DNA of 64,000 bases. Source: Adiantum capillus-veneris (Eukaryota; Streptophyta; Polypodiopsida; Polypodiales; Pteridaceae). The stretch spans positions 153,878,793-153,942,792 of the forward strand of contig CM043958.1 of NCBI GenBank assembly GCA_014529385.2. The letters run 5' to 3'. Below the pieces are notes generated by a model that was not told the DNA's origin, did no database searches, and saw only the letters and a list, made by a program, of their open reading frames with translations. Positions 21,896 through 32,828 of the stretch are shown here, in pieces. The position numbers and the translations under genes are program-made. Positions within the stretch are counted from its first letter, which is position 1; the number at the start of each line of letters is the position of its first letter.

Positions 21896-22010
21896 GATGA
21901 AAGGAGAAGCCAACTCCTTGATTAAAAGAGCCGAAAGGAGAGGGGCAACTCCTTGATCAAAAGAGTTGAAAGGAGAAGCTAACTCCTTAACAAAAAGAGC
22001 AAATTGATTG
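21896..22010 (+). repeat. Tandem array of ~38-bp units
   Basis: Three imperfect units of GAAAGGAGAAGCCAACTCCTTGATYAAAAGAG. Each unit contains a small palindrome (AAGGAG...CTCCTT), so the transcript could fold into repeated hairpins. Confidence 0.65.
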
Positions 22011-22075
22011 TCCCTCGGAAATTTTTTTGAGCTAACTTGAGTTGTTTTGCAGATATGCTGGAGCCAACTTACAGA

Positions 22076-22682
22076 TGCCGGCCGAGGGGCCTAAAACCTA
22101 AGAAGAACAAGTAACAGAAGAAGAAGTCCTACCACCTTATGGGGACCCGTCCGATGGGGCGCCGAGTGACAAAGGATTAAAATAAAGTAGGACCCACAAA
22201 GAAAGACTTGCGTCTGATGACATGGCAGATTTCCAAAAATTACATTGACAGTGTTGACGTGGCAGGTTGTACGGATTTCCGCAGTTTGCGCTGACTGCTA
22301 ACGTGGAAGTTGTACGGAATTCCGTGATTTATGTTGGCAGCTTTTCGGCATTGCTTTTGGACCATATGCTTTTGAGTTTCAAGGCTTTTCACTATAAATT
22401 GCTTTTGGGGCCTAGGGCCTTTAAATATGAGGCCATGGGCTCATTCTCTGGCATGCTTCTTGGAGAAGGTGCAGAGCGTGGAGTTTCGGCTTGGACTATG
22501 TTGATGCAAAATAAAGAAATACCAAAAGGGGCGCCAAGGTTTGGGGCCAATACTCTCTGGGGTGGAATTCCGCCACTCCGTGTCTCATGTCGTCTCTCTC
22601 TTTCAGTTCAGTTGTTATTGAAGTGCTTAAAGTCTGTTCAATCTGATCTTTTCTATTGGCACGTGGTGTCCGTCTTGTGACA
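22076..22682 (+). repeat. 3' LTR of element 1 (family A)
   Basis: About 607 bp ending CGTCTTGTGACA. Start inferred by alignment with the LTR at 28794-29461 (minus strand). It contains GAAATACCAAAAGGGGCGCCAAGG-like transcript-start-side blocks shared across the family. Confidence 0.65.
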
Positions 22683-23024
22683 CTTACCATCAAGGTAATT
22701 GAAGGCAGCCTTGGAGTTGAAGTCTTTTGCTACCATAATATGTCAAGCCACAAAGAGAGATCGAGAAGACTCCATAATTGCTAGATCTTGATGTGCAATC
22801 GTAGTCTCTAGAAAGACAATCACAAATTTGACGGTATCTCACTTTGAAAATTTCATTAAAATGTTCGATCTGGGGGACCCAATTGTGTTTGCGAGGGATT
22901 ATCTTTTATGGGAATTATCAGTCAAGACTCATCTGGAAATGAAGCCCTATGCAATAACCTCTTCTCATTGTTCATCAATGGAGTTACGTATAAAGCAGAA
23001 GAAGATAGATGAATCAAAGAAAGA
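22683..23024. other. Uncharacterised DNA between gypsy elements
   Basis: No gene, terminal repeat or RNA recognised in this 340-bp stretch. Confidence 0.3.
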
Positions 23025-23300
23025 GAAGAATTAGGTCTCCCCAATCTCGGAAAAATAAAAAGCCTTTCAAAACATCTTAAGTGTGTAAGTGAAGGGTGAG
23101 GTTAGGAAATGAAAAGACCTATGAAGGTGGACAGACAAAAGACTTTTTGTGTGCATATAAAGAGGTGGTCGACTTCACATTGGTGCATTTGTGTTTTTCT
23201 TCTCCTTTACTTTCCCTTTAGGGTTTTTTTTTGTTTAAAGTGTCCTTACACTATGCAGGTAGTGAACTTTTTTTGTTTGAATCCGTTAGGAATATCTTAT
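23025..23300 (+). repeat. Dispersed repeat R1, copy 2
   Basis: Counterpart of 9485-9750. The second copy differs by scattered substitutions and small gaps. Confidence 0.7.
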
Positions 23301-23423
23301 ATTAGAAAGAGAAGAATAAGAAATGTCATCAGCTTTTATATATGAATCAAAGAAATTTATAGGAGATTGTCTTTCTGATTGAAAGACTACATAAGTGGAT
23401 ATGTGTTCTTGTGTTTATAGAAC

Positions 23424-23645
23424 CATGATTGATCAGACATACTTCTATCCCTAAACGGGGAAGTATGAATGACTGTTGACATGCTAAAGAACTACATCCT
23501 CTGACCTTACTAGAAGAGAGATATAGATGGATACAAGTGTATGGAACGGGTGGAATCTACCTTAGGCACATACATATAGTAAAACATTCATGAAAACTTA
23601 CATTAAGTGCTGTTTTGAAAATGCTTGAGTATATGTATTCTATTG
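23424..23645 (+). repeat. Dispersed repeat R2, copy 2
   Basis: Counterpart of 18575-18810. Confidence 0.6.
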
Positions 23646-23729
23646 GAAAAGAGCTTTTATTTGATTCCCATATTGATGTTTTTGTTATCAGTTTTTCGTT
23701 GATTCTAAAATGTGTCACAAATTGGTGTC

Positions 23730-24351
23730 GTGGCATGGCCTTGGACATGGGGCAGCAGAGCGCGCACACACACCCCGGCTGGCAGTCCCGAAAAATCCGC
23801 GGACAGTGACACGTGGCATGTTGTACGGAACCCCCGCCAAATGCACCGACAGGCTGGTACGGATTCTCGAAAATTGCGGCGTGATTTGCGACGCAGATTC
23901 ATTGACTTACAGGTGTGGCAGAGCGTGTGGATTTTCGCTTTTTACGCTGCTGGCGTACGGAAATTTGTTTTTAGTGCTGAGAGCTAAAATTGGCAGCTTT
24001 TGAAGCTTTTGGAACTTGATGCTTTATTTTAAAAGAGCTTTTAAGCTTATTGCTTTTGGGGCTCTGCTTTTGGGCATCCCTTGTAACCTTTAAATACGTG
24101 GGCAGGGCCTTCACAACTCACAGCATCTGCACGCATAGTCTGAGAGTGAGCGCTTGCCTACTCTCTTGTACTTTGAACATAGATGAATATAAAAAGAAAT
24201 ACCGAAAGGGGCGCCAGTCTTTGAGGCCAACATCTCTAGGCATGGAACTCCGTCGGCCGTGTCGAATCAATTGTGAATTGTGAACTGTTTTGAAGTGAAT
24301 CTCTGTTGTGTCGCGGTAGAATCTTGACTTGGAGTGTCCAAGTTTGTTACA
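23730..24351 (+). repeat. 5' LTR of element 2 (family B)
   Basis: Matches 26210-26900; the shared end is CGGTAGAATCTTGACTTGGAGTG-like sequence finishing in GTTACA. The left edge is uncertain. It contains CCGAAAGGGGCGCCA, also found in family A, so the two families are related. Confidence 0.7.
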
Positions 24352-24352
24352 C

Positions 24353-24364
24353 TGGTATCAGCGC
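24353..24364 (+). promoter_or_regulatory. Primer binding site of element 2
   Basis: TGGTATCAGCGC, one mismatch from the initiator-Met primer site. Confidence 0.75.
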
Positions 24365-24413
24365 GGCCGATTTCTCTTCTACGGGGAAATCCGATTCTTT
24401 TCACGCGGCACTT

Positions 24414-25700
24414 ATGGATTCTAACAAAGAACAGTGGACTTCCTCTGCATCTGGGGATGCGGGAAGAGATCATGAAGAAGATTCTCACGAAGAGTACAGT
24501 CCGCCTCGGCCTATTCAGGCGGAGATTGAAGAGATGGAACATCGACAATTGGTTGACGATGCGACAAAGAAGATGATTAATCTTGCAAAGGATCCGAAAT
24601 TTGCAAAATTTTTGACTCAAACATCCTTCGATGAAGTACACTCCTAGTGGCAGAAGGCCACAGAGCCACCCTCAAACCGGCACTCAAGAAACCTCCTACT
24701 CCGAGGATGTTTACAGAGCAAGAATTGGAAGAGGTGTTTGATACACGAAATACCAAAGCCAAAAAGCACGACGAAGAGCAGAAGAAAGGAACTGACTTCT
24801 CGGGTTATTTGGGTCGTCAATCTACTCTTGCCTCAGCAAGAAAGCAGAAGAAGCGTGTGCGATTTGAAGAAGTATCCAGTTCTTCTTCTTCTTCTTCTTC
24901 TGACAATTCTTCTAGCTCTTCTGACTCGAGCAAAGAAGACGGGAAAGGGAAAAAGCGAAGCAAAAAGCAAAGCTTCGGAAAGGGCAAGAAAAAGGCAAAG
25001 AAGCCTAAGTTTCGCCCGGTTTTTGACAGTTCTACAAAGAACTCGTCTCAAATAGTTCAGACTCCGACGATCACAGATTTTATGCAAAGAAGAAACACTT
25101 TTATAAAGCCAACCAATACGAATTTCTCGAGGATAAAAGCAAGAAAGTTCGAGAATTTAAAGAAGGTGGACAGTCAATTAAGTTCGACACTTTTTCTGGA
25201 TTCCGAGATGCTTCGCGAGCTTTGGTCTTCATACAACGATTTGACATAGCTTTCTCTAGAGGGCATTACTCAAAGGACTCCAAGATTCGGAGGGCTAGCT
25301 CTTTCTCTAAGGGAAATTCTCGAACATGGTGGTCCACCCTTATACTGAACAAAGAAGCTTTGGTTAAATGGTTGAAATGCAAAAGGCTTTTTATTTCTTC
25401 TTGGCTGACTCGAGAGTATGAAAGAGATATATGAACTGCTTGGAATCATCTTCGGATGACCAAGAGAGATTCTATGGATGCGTATTGCGAGAGATTTTTG
25501 AGCTCTTTTCTACCAGCTTCTTTATTTAAGAAGATCTCGTTTAAAGAACATATTGAGCGGTTTTGGTGCGGACTTCCTACAGAGATCCGAGATGACTGCT
25601 TAGAACAAAAATCAGATTCTATTTAAGAATTGATAGGCCATGTGAAACGGGTTTTGCCATACATTCAGGCAATCTGACTTACCCCACAGTTGAGATCTTG
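24414..25700 (+). pseudogene. Gypsy gag, element 2
   Basis: ATG 24414 opens MDSNKEQWTSSASGDAGRD, an acidic N-terminus. A TAG at 24645 stands where the paralogue at 27200 has Gln, then the frame shifts. The next part (24647-25249) is lysine-rich with a polyserine/aspartate tract at about 24875-24940 and a nuclear-localisation-like KKRSKK stretch. Capsid-like pieces follow (QRFDIAFSRGHYSKDSKIRRA at 25225-25290, then RTWWSTL), and EIRDDCLEQKSDS near 25580. Several shifts and stops. Confidence 0.75.
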
Positions 25701-25789
25701 ACTCAGAGAACCGAGTAGACTTCTAATAATGAAAGTAATAATAAAAAGAGCCCTCAAGAAAATAAAGATAAGGATTCACGACCCCGGCT

Positions 25790-26205
25790 CACTCTTAGAG
25801 AGAGGGCCAACTACATCATAGAGGGGAAGTGTTTTGGATGCGAGGAACATGGGCACATCTCCTCGAAGTGTCCTAAAAAGGCACAATTGAGCCAAGCACG
25901 ATTGATGAAAGTACAGAACTTTGCCGAGCTTGGGGCAAAGTGAAAGATCAAGAAGCCCTGATTTTCTTTGATGGAGGAGGAAAGGCAACCTTCATTTCAC
26001 CTGAATTGGATGCGCGGCTCGAGATTACACCCAATCGGATGGGACCACAAGCAGAGGCAGTTCTAGCGGCACTCGGTAGGGACGTGGCCATTACACCGTC
26101 ATTGGCAAACTTCGGTTGCATTGTCAGGGGTATTTGGGGCACGAGGACTTTTACATAATGTCCTTGGAAGGTTGTGATGTTCTCCTGGGAGTCCCTTGGT
26201 GTCAC
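25790..26205 (+). pseudogene. Gypsy zinc knuckle and protease, element 2
   Basis: CFGCEEHGHISSKC at about 25831-25872 is a complete CCHC knuckle (nucleic-acid binding, nucleocapsid). After a shift, 25940-26158 reads ALIFFDGGGKATFISPELDARLE, the aspartyl-protease start with the catalytic Asp kept but Gly-Gly-Gly after it. The frame ends shortly before the 3' LTR; no polymerase is present. Confidence 0.7.
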
Positions 26206-26209
26206 AAAG

Positions 26210-26900
26210 TGATGACGTGGCTGCCCGCTCTGCTGAAACCCTAACCCTAAAAATGTGAAACCCTAATTCTGTTGAAACCCTAACCCTAAAATTAGAAACC
26301 CTAATTTTGCCCTAACCCTAACCCTAATCCTGAATTTTGTTGACGTGGTAGTCGACACGCGGCAGCTGTACGGATCTCTGTGATTTGTGGCGTGAATTGT
26401 GTTGCAGCTTTTTGACAGTTGTTGAGCCATGCTTTTTTTCGAAGCAAATTGTTGAGAGAGAAAGAGGGAACCTCTTTGCTTTATTTGACTAAGCAAGAGA
26501 GAGAGAAAGAGAAAAGCCTCTTTGCTTTATTTTAGCAAGAGAAAGAGAGAAAGAGAAATTGCTTTATTTTTGCAAAGCTTTTGAGCTTTTGATTTTCAGC
26601 TTTTGGGGCTCTGTTTTTGGCATCCCTTGTACTCTTTAAATAAGTGGGTAGGCCACTCACAACTCAGAGCATCTGGACGGAAAGTCCGAGTGTGAGCGCC
26701 TGCCCGCACTCTTGTACTTTGAACTCAGATTAATACAAAAAGAAACACCGAAAGGGGCGCCAATCTTTGGGGCCAATATCTCTAGGCACGGAACTCCACC
26801 GGGCCAGTGTCGAATAAATCGTGAACTGTGAACTGCTTTGAAGTGGTTATTTGGTGCTGTCGCGGTAGATTCTTGACTTGGAGTGTCCAAGTCTGTTATA
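26210..26900 (+). repeat. LTR shared by elements 2 and 3 (family B)
   Basis: 691 bp, from TGATGACGTGGCTGCCC to CTGTTATA. It is both the 3' LTR of element 2 and the 5' LTR of element 3, because a primer site and a new gag follow it. It includes a telomere-like block at 26241-26325. Confidence 0.7.
26241..26325 (+). repeat. Telomere-like CCCTAA block inside LTR
   Basis: Repeated AACCCTAA/GAAACCCTAA motifs (at least nine CCCTAA hexamers) separated by short spacers. A matching block in reverse orientation lies at 29338-29440 in a family A LTR, so it belongs to the LTR and is not a telomere scar. Confidence 0.8.
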
Positions 26901-26901
26901 G

Positions 26902-26913
26902 TGGTATCAGAGC
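26902..26913 (+). promoter_or_regulatory. Primer binding site of element 3
   Basis: A perfect TGGTATCAGAGC one base after the LTR. Confidence 0.85.
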
Positions 26914-26973
26914 ACGGCCGATTTCTCTTCTACGGGAAATTGGATCCCTAATTTTTTTTTCCCCGCGGCACCT

Positions 26974-27434
26974 ATGGCTTTAGACAAGGATCAGTCGACT
27001 CCCTCTGCATCCGGAGATGAGGGAAGGGATCACAACGAAGATTCACGTGAGGAGTATGGCTCGTCTTGGCCTACTCAGGCGGAGCGTTGAGACATGGAGC
27101 GTCAACGATTGATCGGCGACGCAACAAAGATGATGCTTAATTTTGCCAAGGACCCGAAAATGGCAAAATATATGAGCAAGACCTCTCTGGAGGAGGTGCA
27201 CACGCAATGGCAGAAAACCACAACACCAACCCCAAAACCCGCTCTCAAGAAACCTCCTGTTCCCAAGAAGTATACAGAGAAGGAATTAGAAGAGGTGGTG
27301 GATGCACGACTTGCTCAGCTTTTTGACGCGCCAAACAAAGCTGAAAAGCACGGAAAAAAGCAAAAGAAAGGCACTGACTTCCTAGGCTATTTGGGTCGTC
27401 AGACGACTTTTGAAAAGGCAAAGAAACAGAAGAA
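26974..27434 (+). pseudogene. Gypsy gag N-terminal part, element 3
   Basis: Starts at ATG 26974 (MALDKDQSTPSASGDEG). Closely related to element 2 gag: MERQRLIGDATKMMLNFAKD and HTQWQKTT keep the Gln that is TAG in element 2. A TGA near 27088 breaks the frame. At 27434 the gag sequence stops in the middle of a lysine-rich part and passes into an LTR fragment. Confidence 0.75.
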
Positions 27435-28107
27435 TGACAAAATGCAAATGAAGGCCTTCCCAACTTAAAAATTCAGCGCCCATTTTTTTGGAAGAGGCAA
27501 GTGCATAAGAATTTGCCACTTGACGCATTTACAAGCATTTTCCCGTTTCGGGTTTGCCGCTTAAAAATATCTTGACCGGTTGCCCAGTTGACTCCGCGGT
27601 AGAGTTGTAAAATGTTCCCCTGGTCATACCGGAGGTAATGACGCGAACACATTTCACGCCCCAAAATAGTAGTTCCCTAAATTTTAGGAGATGCTTCTGT
27701 TGGGCTCCCACTGGTCTTCTGACCATCTATCCTCATTGGGACCGCATCCAAAAGTGCCATGTGGCCCAGCTGTCGGATACTTTTTGTTGGTAGTCCCACC
27801 TTGACTTTACGCCTTAGTTGAGTTCACTTCCTAGTATCCACCAACTTGCTAAGTGCGACGGGGGGACATATATGATCTTGCTCTGAGCCTAGACATCCTC
27901 TTACCATATGAATTCCAGTGCTGACCACTTCCCGTCTGCGGGTGAATCTACCGTTCACATTGGTCATACAATGTCCGACCGTTTGCTACTTCAAAAAGAG
28001 GGTCTCAAAACAAATAAAATAAACCCCATTGGAAAGAAACCAACAACCAAGGTTAGCAGTTGCCACATCTTTGTGACATGGTTAATAACTGCCACGTCCT
28101 CGTGACA
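27435..28107 (-). repeat. Truncated LTR of the chromovirus Y family
   Basis: Very similar to 31988-32646 and 38874-39544, including the LTR terminus (TGTCACGAGGACGTGG on the minus strand) at 28107. Only the 5' half of the LTR is present. It replaces the polyserine segment of element 3 gag. Confidence 0.85.
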
Positions 28108-28780
28108 ACTTTTATGCAAAGAGGAAGAATTTTTATAAAGCCAACTAGTATGACTTTCTGGAAGACAAAAACAAGAAAGTCCGAGAGTTTAAGGAAGGTG
28201 GACAATCAATTAAATTTGACACGTTTTCGGGATATAGAGATGCTTCGAAGGCTTTGTCTTTTGTACAATAGTTTGACATCGCTTTCGCGGGAGGACGTTA
28301 CTCAGAGCACTCTAAGATTTGGAGAGCTGCCTCTTACTTTAAGGGAAATGCTCGAACTTGGTGGTCCATGCTTCTATTAAGCAAGACTGTGCTAGTTAAA
28401 TGGCTGAAATTCTTATTTTTTCTTGGTTGACTTGAGAGTATGAACGTGAAATACTGCTTGGAACCATCTTCGAATGACCAAGAAGGATACAGTGGACGCT
28501 TATTGCAAGAGATTCTGACCCGCCTCTTCATTTAAGAAGATCTCGTTCAAGGAGCAGATTGAGCGGTTTACCTTGGGTCTACCTACAGAGATCCGAGATC
28601 ACTGCTTAGAACAAAAGTCAGCTTCCATTCAGGAGTTGATGAGTCATGCGAAACGGGGTTTTGCCATTCACTCTGGCAATCTGACCTACCCTAGAGATGA
28701 GATCATGACACAAAGAGTCGAACATACTTCGAAAAATGAAAGTAGAAAGAGAAAGAGCAACCCAAAAGCACACGCCTGAT
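28108..28780 (+). pseudogene. Gypsy gag capsid part, element 3
   Basis: Gag resumes at the NFYAKRKNFYKANQYDF-like piece, then FDIAFAGGRYSEHSKIW and NARTWWS (28265-28370), and a piece like TEIRDHCLEQKSASIQELM at 28585-28640, with several stops and shifts. It ends at about 28768 against the reversed primer-site end of the next LTR. Confidence 0.7.
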
Positions 28781-28792
28781 GCTCTGATACCA
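28781..28792 (-). promoter_or_regulatory. Primer binding site, minus-strand orientation
   Basis: TGGTATCAGAGC on the minus strand, one base beyond the LTR end at 28794, followed by only about 15 more bases of internal sequence (GCATCAGGCGTGTGC) that match those after 19396. Confidence 0.8.
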
Positions 28793-28793
28793 C

Positions 28794-28871
28794 TGTCACA
28801 AGGTGGGCACCATGTGCCAATAGAAAAGAACAGACTGAACACACTTTTAGCACTTCAATAGCAACTGAACT

Positions 28872-28911
<40 letters not shown>

Positions 28912-29461
28912 ACGCGACGCTGAGTGGCGGAATTCCACCCCAGAGAGTATTGGCCCCAACCTTGGCGCCCCTTCCAGTATTTCTTTATATTTCTGTCGAT
29001 TCACAAAGTACCACAACCGAGGAGCACCTGCTCTGCAATCTGCGTGCTAAAAAGTGCCAAAGAGGGTCCCCAAGGCTCATATTTAAAGGCCCAAAGCTTA
29101 AAAGCATCAAATATGAAAAGCTGACTCCAAAAAATCACTTTCCTAAAATTTCGGGATTTCCCTAAAAATCAGCCGCGAATTCCGGAACGTTCGTACATGT
29201 GCCACATCATCATATTTTGATGTCCAAAGTCTTTTGAGTGTGTTTTGCTTTATTTTTAATGCCTTTATGTCACTTGGGGCCCCATCGGACGAGGTCCCCA
29301 TAAGTTGGTTGGACTTCTTCTTCTGCTGCTTGTTCTTCTTAGGGTTTCTAGAATTAGGGTTTGCAGGTTTTAGGGTTAGGGTTTTCAGAATTACGGTTTC
29401 AGCAATCAAGGTTTTTGGCAGAAATTAGGGTTAGGGTTTTTGCTCTCGGGCAGCCACATCA
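28794..29461 (-). repeat. LTR (family A), 3' LTR of element X
   Basis: 668 bp on the minus strand, TGATGTGGCTGCCCG to CCTTGTGACA. It lies at the 3' side of the element X pol remnant, yet it is followed by a primer site, so it has the surroundings of both a 3' and a 5' LTR. It contains a (GA)n run at 28874-28906 and the telomere-like block at 29338-29440. Confidence 0.75.
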
Positions 29462-31197
29462 TTTGTAAGTTGGCTCCATTCTTTAGGCTTTGACACGTCA
29501 GCAGTTTGATCCAAAGGAGATATCATTTATCTTTTCGGATAACCTGGAAAGGTCCACACTATGTTATGCTAAGCTTACAAAGAAGCCTCTCCTTTCCCTT
29601 TTGTTTTCTTTCTCGGTCGTGCCTTCTCATAATGTAAGAGCACCTAATCCTTCTCCTTCAATTTCAAATCGTGACAATGACGATCTGCTGTCTTTTTCTG
29701 TCTTCCCTTAAATTTTTGTAAAGCCTTCCGGACCAAGTCCCTCGTGGATTGGTCGGCTTCAAAGAAAAATCTTATCTTTCGCGCTAAGGAAGGGTAGAAC
29801 CTTCATAGCAAATTCAAAAATCTCAAATGGAATCTTCCCCATCAAAGAGTCAAACGTGTTTCTGTAGGCATATTCCACCAAAGGTAAAAACCTTTCCCAA
29901 GTAGTCTTCTGATCCAACCAAGAAGACTTCAATAAAGCCAGAACCACTGAATTAGCAATCTTTGATGATACTGAATTAGCAATCTCTGATTGCCCGTCAG
30001 TCTGCGGGTGGAACGAGAACTGCAACCTCATGCCTATGTTCTCCCAAATAGCCGTCCAAAACAAACTCGTAACTTGGGGTCCTGTCGGAGACAATCGCCT
30101 CAGGCATGCCCTCGAGAGATGAAATCCATTGCAATACTTTCCCAAGGCGGGTGGGTCTGGGTAAAAGGTTGTAACAATCCCTGGGCTTTATGCCTGTCAA
30201 ACTTGACCTTCGGGCATACCAAGCAACTGTGCACAAACTCGTCCACATCCTTCTTGAGTCTCGGCCAAAAAAAAGTATCTCTCTACCTCTTTCAAGGTGG
30301 TAGCAATGCATCGGCGACCCGTAAAAGGTGGACAGTGGCATTCGGTTAGAACCTTTTCCCTTCAACGGTTGTGTAACACACAACATGGTTTTTTTCATCA
30401 AGTAGCCATCGTGAATGGAATAATCCGCTACTATCTCCCCTTTCTGTATTCAACTGAATACATCTGCAAAATCTGTTGTGTGGCGTACTGATCGACCATG
30501 TCCTCGACGTTCCTATGATGTATCGTGGAAATGGCCAAAACCAACGGTTTTTGAGACAAAGTATTTGCCACCAATTTCTTCTGTCCCTGCACATGGACAA
30601 TCCGGAAGTAAACTGTGACAAGATGTTTGCCCACCGCATCTGCTTTTTCCGATAGCTGCTTCCGTGACAAGAAGTAGCGTAAACTCCCATCATCTCTAAA
30701 AACCGTAAAATCGGCTCCGAGTAGGTAATGTTGCCACTGAATAAGAGCATGGATAGCTGCCAAAAGCTCTTTCTCACATATCTATACTGTCAATTCTGGT
30801 CTTGAGAACAATCTGCTCTCGTAAGCAATGACATTGGCATTCTTGCATTAAGACCGCATCGAGACTACGACCACAAGTATCACAATATACTTCAAACGAC
30901 TTCTGCAAGTCCGACAGAGTCAAAATTGGTCCCGTAGTCAATTTCTCTTTCAAAGGCTGAAAGGTAGTCACCTCTGTGGGTCCCTACGAGAAAGGGACTC
31001 CTTTCTGTGTCAAGATATGCGAAGGGGAAGCAACCTCTGCAAACTTTTGAATGAACCGCATAAAGTACGAACACAATCCCAAGAAGCTTCTAAGTTCCCG
31101 GACGTTCTTCAAATCCGGCCAATCACGGATAGTCTCTATCTTGGCCGGATCCATTTGCTCTCCTGTTGCTCACACAATGTGTCCCAAAAAGTGTATC
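29462..31197 (-). pseudogene. Gypsy element X: RT end, RNase H, integrase
   Basis: Minus strand from 31197: HFLGHIV (RT thumb boundary), then [14 protein letters not shown] and a RNase H part with SFEVYCDTCGRSLDAVLMQ (about 30900). A substrate-loop region (30760-30430), an integrase zinc-binding part (CLVCPKVKFDR near 30210) and core fragments SDRTPSYEF and FHPQTDGQSEIANS (30100-29950) follow. The tail contains NTFDSLMGKIPFEI (about 29830). Frames change often. Element X is related to Y in sequence order but has lost coding capacity. Confidence 0.85.
31193..31197. repeat. Target site duplication GTATC (GATAC), left copy
   Basis: Identical to 39545-39549 on the far side of element Y. Confidence 0.85.
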
Positions 31198-32646
31198 TCA
31201 AAACGGCCCGTGGGGCGGTAGGCGTTGGCTTTCACCCGAAATTCTTTACTTTAGACACGCACAGAGAGAACGTGCAAAGGAAACCTCTGACGGGAATTAA
31301 CAGTTAAGTACACACACGGCTTGGAAGCTAGAATGCCCCGAGTAGACGCCGACAACCTGTAGGCCCCAAAATTGGCGCCCCTTTCGGTATTTCTTTTTAC
31401 TTTGAGAGGGTAAATTACAAGGTAGAGTCCTGGGAATCCTTTACTTGTATCCCGCTACATACTACCTGATTTTGGCCAAATTTCGGTAGCATAACAGCCC
31501 CAAAACTTGCGTGAAATCAATTTCCTTGCTGGATCTCACTTGCATTGACGTAAACCCTCTGATTCCTGCCCAAAAACAGGTCGCTGTATTTACTGGTTTT
31601 TGCCCTGTTTCCAGCCCTAAACAGTCCCCGAACTGTTCTCTGCCAGTGGGGCACGATTCCCAAGGGTTCTGGCATCCGTATGGCTGAAAAACAGTCAATT
31701 TTCTGCGCATACACATCGCTGAATTTGCACCTGTACGGTGAGGTTATGACCCTCACCGGTGCTTGCTTTGGAATAGCAGTTAGCTACCCCTGTTCTTGCT
31801 CAAGGAGGCTCTTGCCTCTGCACAAAAGCATGAACCCCACAGCTATACATCAGTTAAATGAAGAGCCCTCTTGTGGGGCATCACATAACTGCACGTAGGG
31901 GGGGGAAGAGAGCAGTGTGTAGCGTGCAAGGCATCACTCCTAGCACCATACTGTACATAAGAGGGAAAGAAAGCACTCGATAGCTCTTAACCTGTGACGA
32001 AATGCAAATGAGGCCTCTTCCCAGCTTAAAATTCAGCGCCACTTCTTCTACATGAGGCAGGTGCACAGAAATGTGCCACTTGGCGCATTTACAAGCTTTT
32101 GCCCGCTTCGGGGTTGCCGCCTAAAAATCTCCTGACTGGTCGCCCAATTGACTTCGCGGCAGAGTTGTAAAATGATCCCCTAGTCATACCGGAGGTAATG
32201 GCGCGAACACATTTCACGGCCCAAAATGGTAGTTCCCATGATTCCGTTGGGCTCCCTTTGGTCATCTGACCATCTATCCTCATTGGGACCGCATCCAAAA
32301 GTGCAATGTGGCCCAACTCTTGGATATTTTTGCTGGTAGTCCCACCTTGACTTTATGCCTTGAGTTCACTTCCTAGTATCCACCAACTTGCTAAGTGCGA
32401 CGGGGGGACCTACATGATCTTGCTATGAGCCTAGACATCCTCTTACTATACGAATTCCAGTGTCGACCACTACCCATCTGCGGGTGAAACTACCGTGTAC
32501 ATTGGCCATACAATGTCCGACTGTTTGCTACTTCAAAAAAAGGGTCTCAAAAATAAAACAAAACCCATTGGAAAAAAACCAACAACTAAAGTTAGCAGTT
32601 GCCACGTCCTTGTGACATAGTTAAGAGCTGCCATGTCCTCGTGACA
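31198..32646 (-). repeat. 3' LTR of chromovirus Y
   Basis: 1449 bp; starts TGTCACGAGGACATGG on the minus strand and ends ...CCGTTTTGA beside the target duplication. It shares almost the whole sequence with 38079-39544. Confidence 0.9.
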
Positions 32647-32662
32647 TACCCCCCTCTTGAAA
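32647..32662 (-). promoter_or_regulatory. Polypurine tract of Y
   Basis: On the minus strand TTTCAAGAGGGGGGTA directly precedes the 3' LTR. Confidence 0.8.
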
Positions 32663-32828
32663 TCGCAAACGTTCTCGATTGCATACCATAAATACACGCC
32701 ACTGATGATCTTGTGCTATTAAAACTCTTTTATCATCGCATGTATCCGCAAGAAAGGTCGTAACACATAGATACAAATGACTTAATGAGACCTTCATACT
32801 TTTGTCATTTCCATCTATTACACTGAAT

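Larger units (their letters stand above)
19158..22682 (+). mobile_element. Ty3/gypsy deletion derivative (element 1), gag-protease only
   Basis: A 5'-truncated LTR (19158-19383), primer site, gag with a zinc-knuckle remnant, a broken protease, about 900 bp of non-coding tandem repeats, and a 3' LTR (about 22076-22682). Reverse transcriptase, RNase H and integrase are absent. The two LTR ends share the block CTCTCTGGGGTGGAAT and the terminal CGTCTTGTGACA. Confidence 0.8.

Noticed and set aside
26241-26325. Interstitial telomere or chromosome-fusion scar
   Set aside because: The CCCTAA motifs are degenerate, spaced, and recur at the same place in another LTR of the family, so they belong to the LTR.
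30346-30777. Separate 143-codon gene on the minus strand
   Set aside because: It is a frame-shifted reading of the element X RNase H region.
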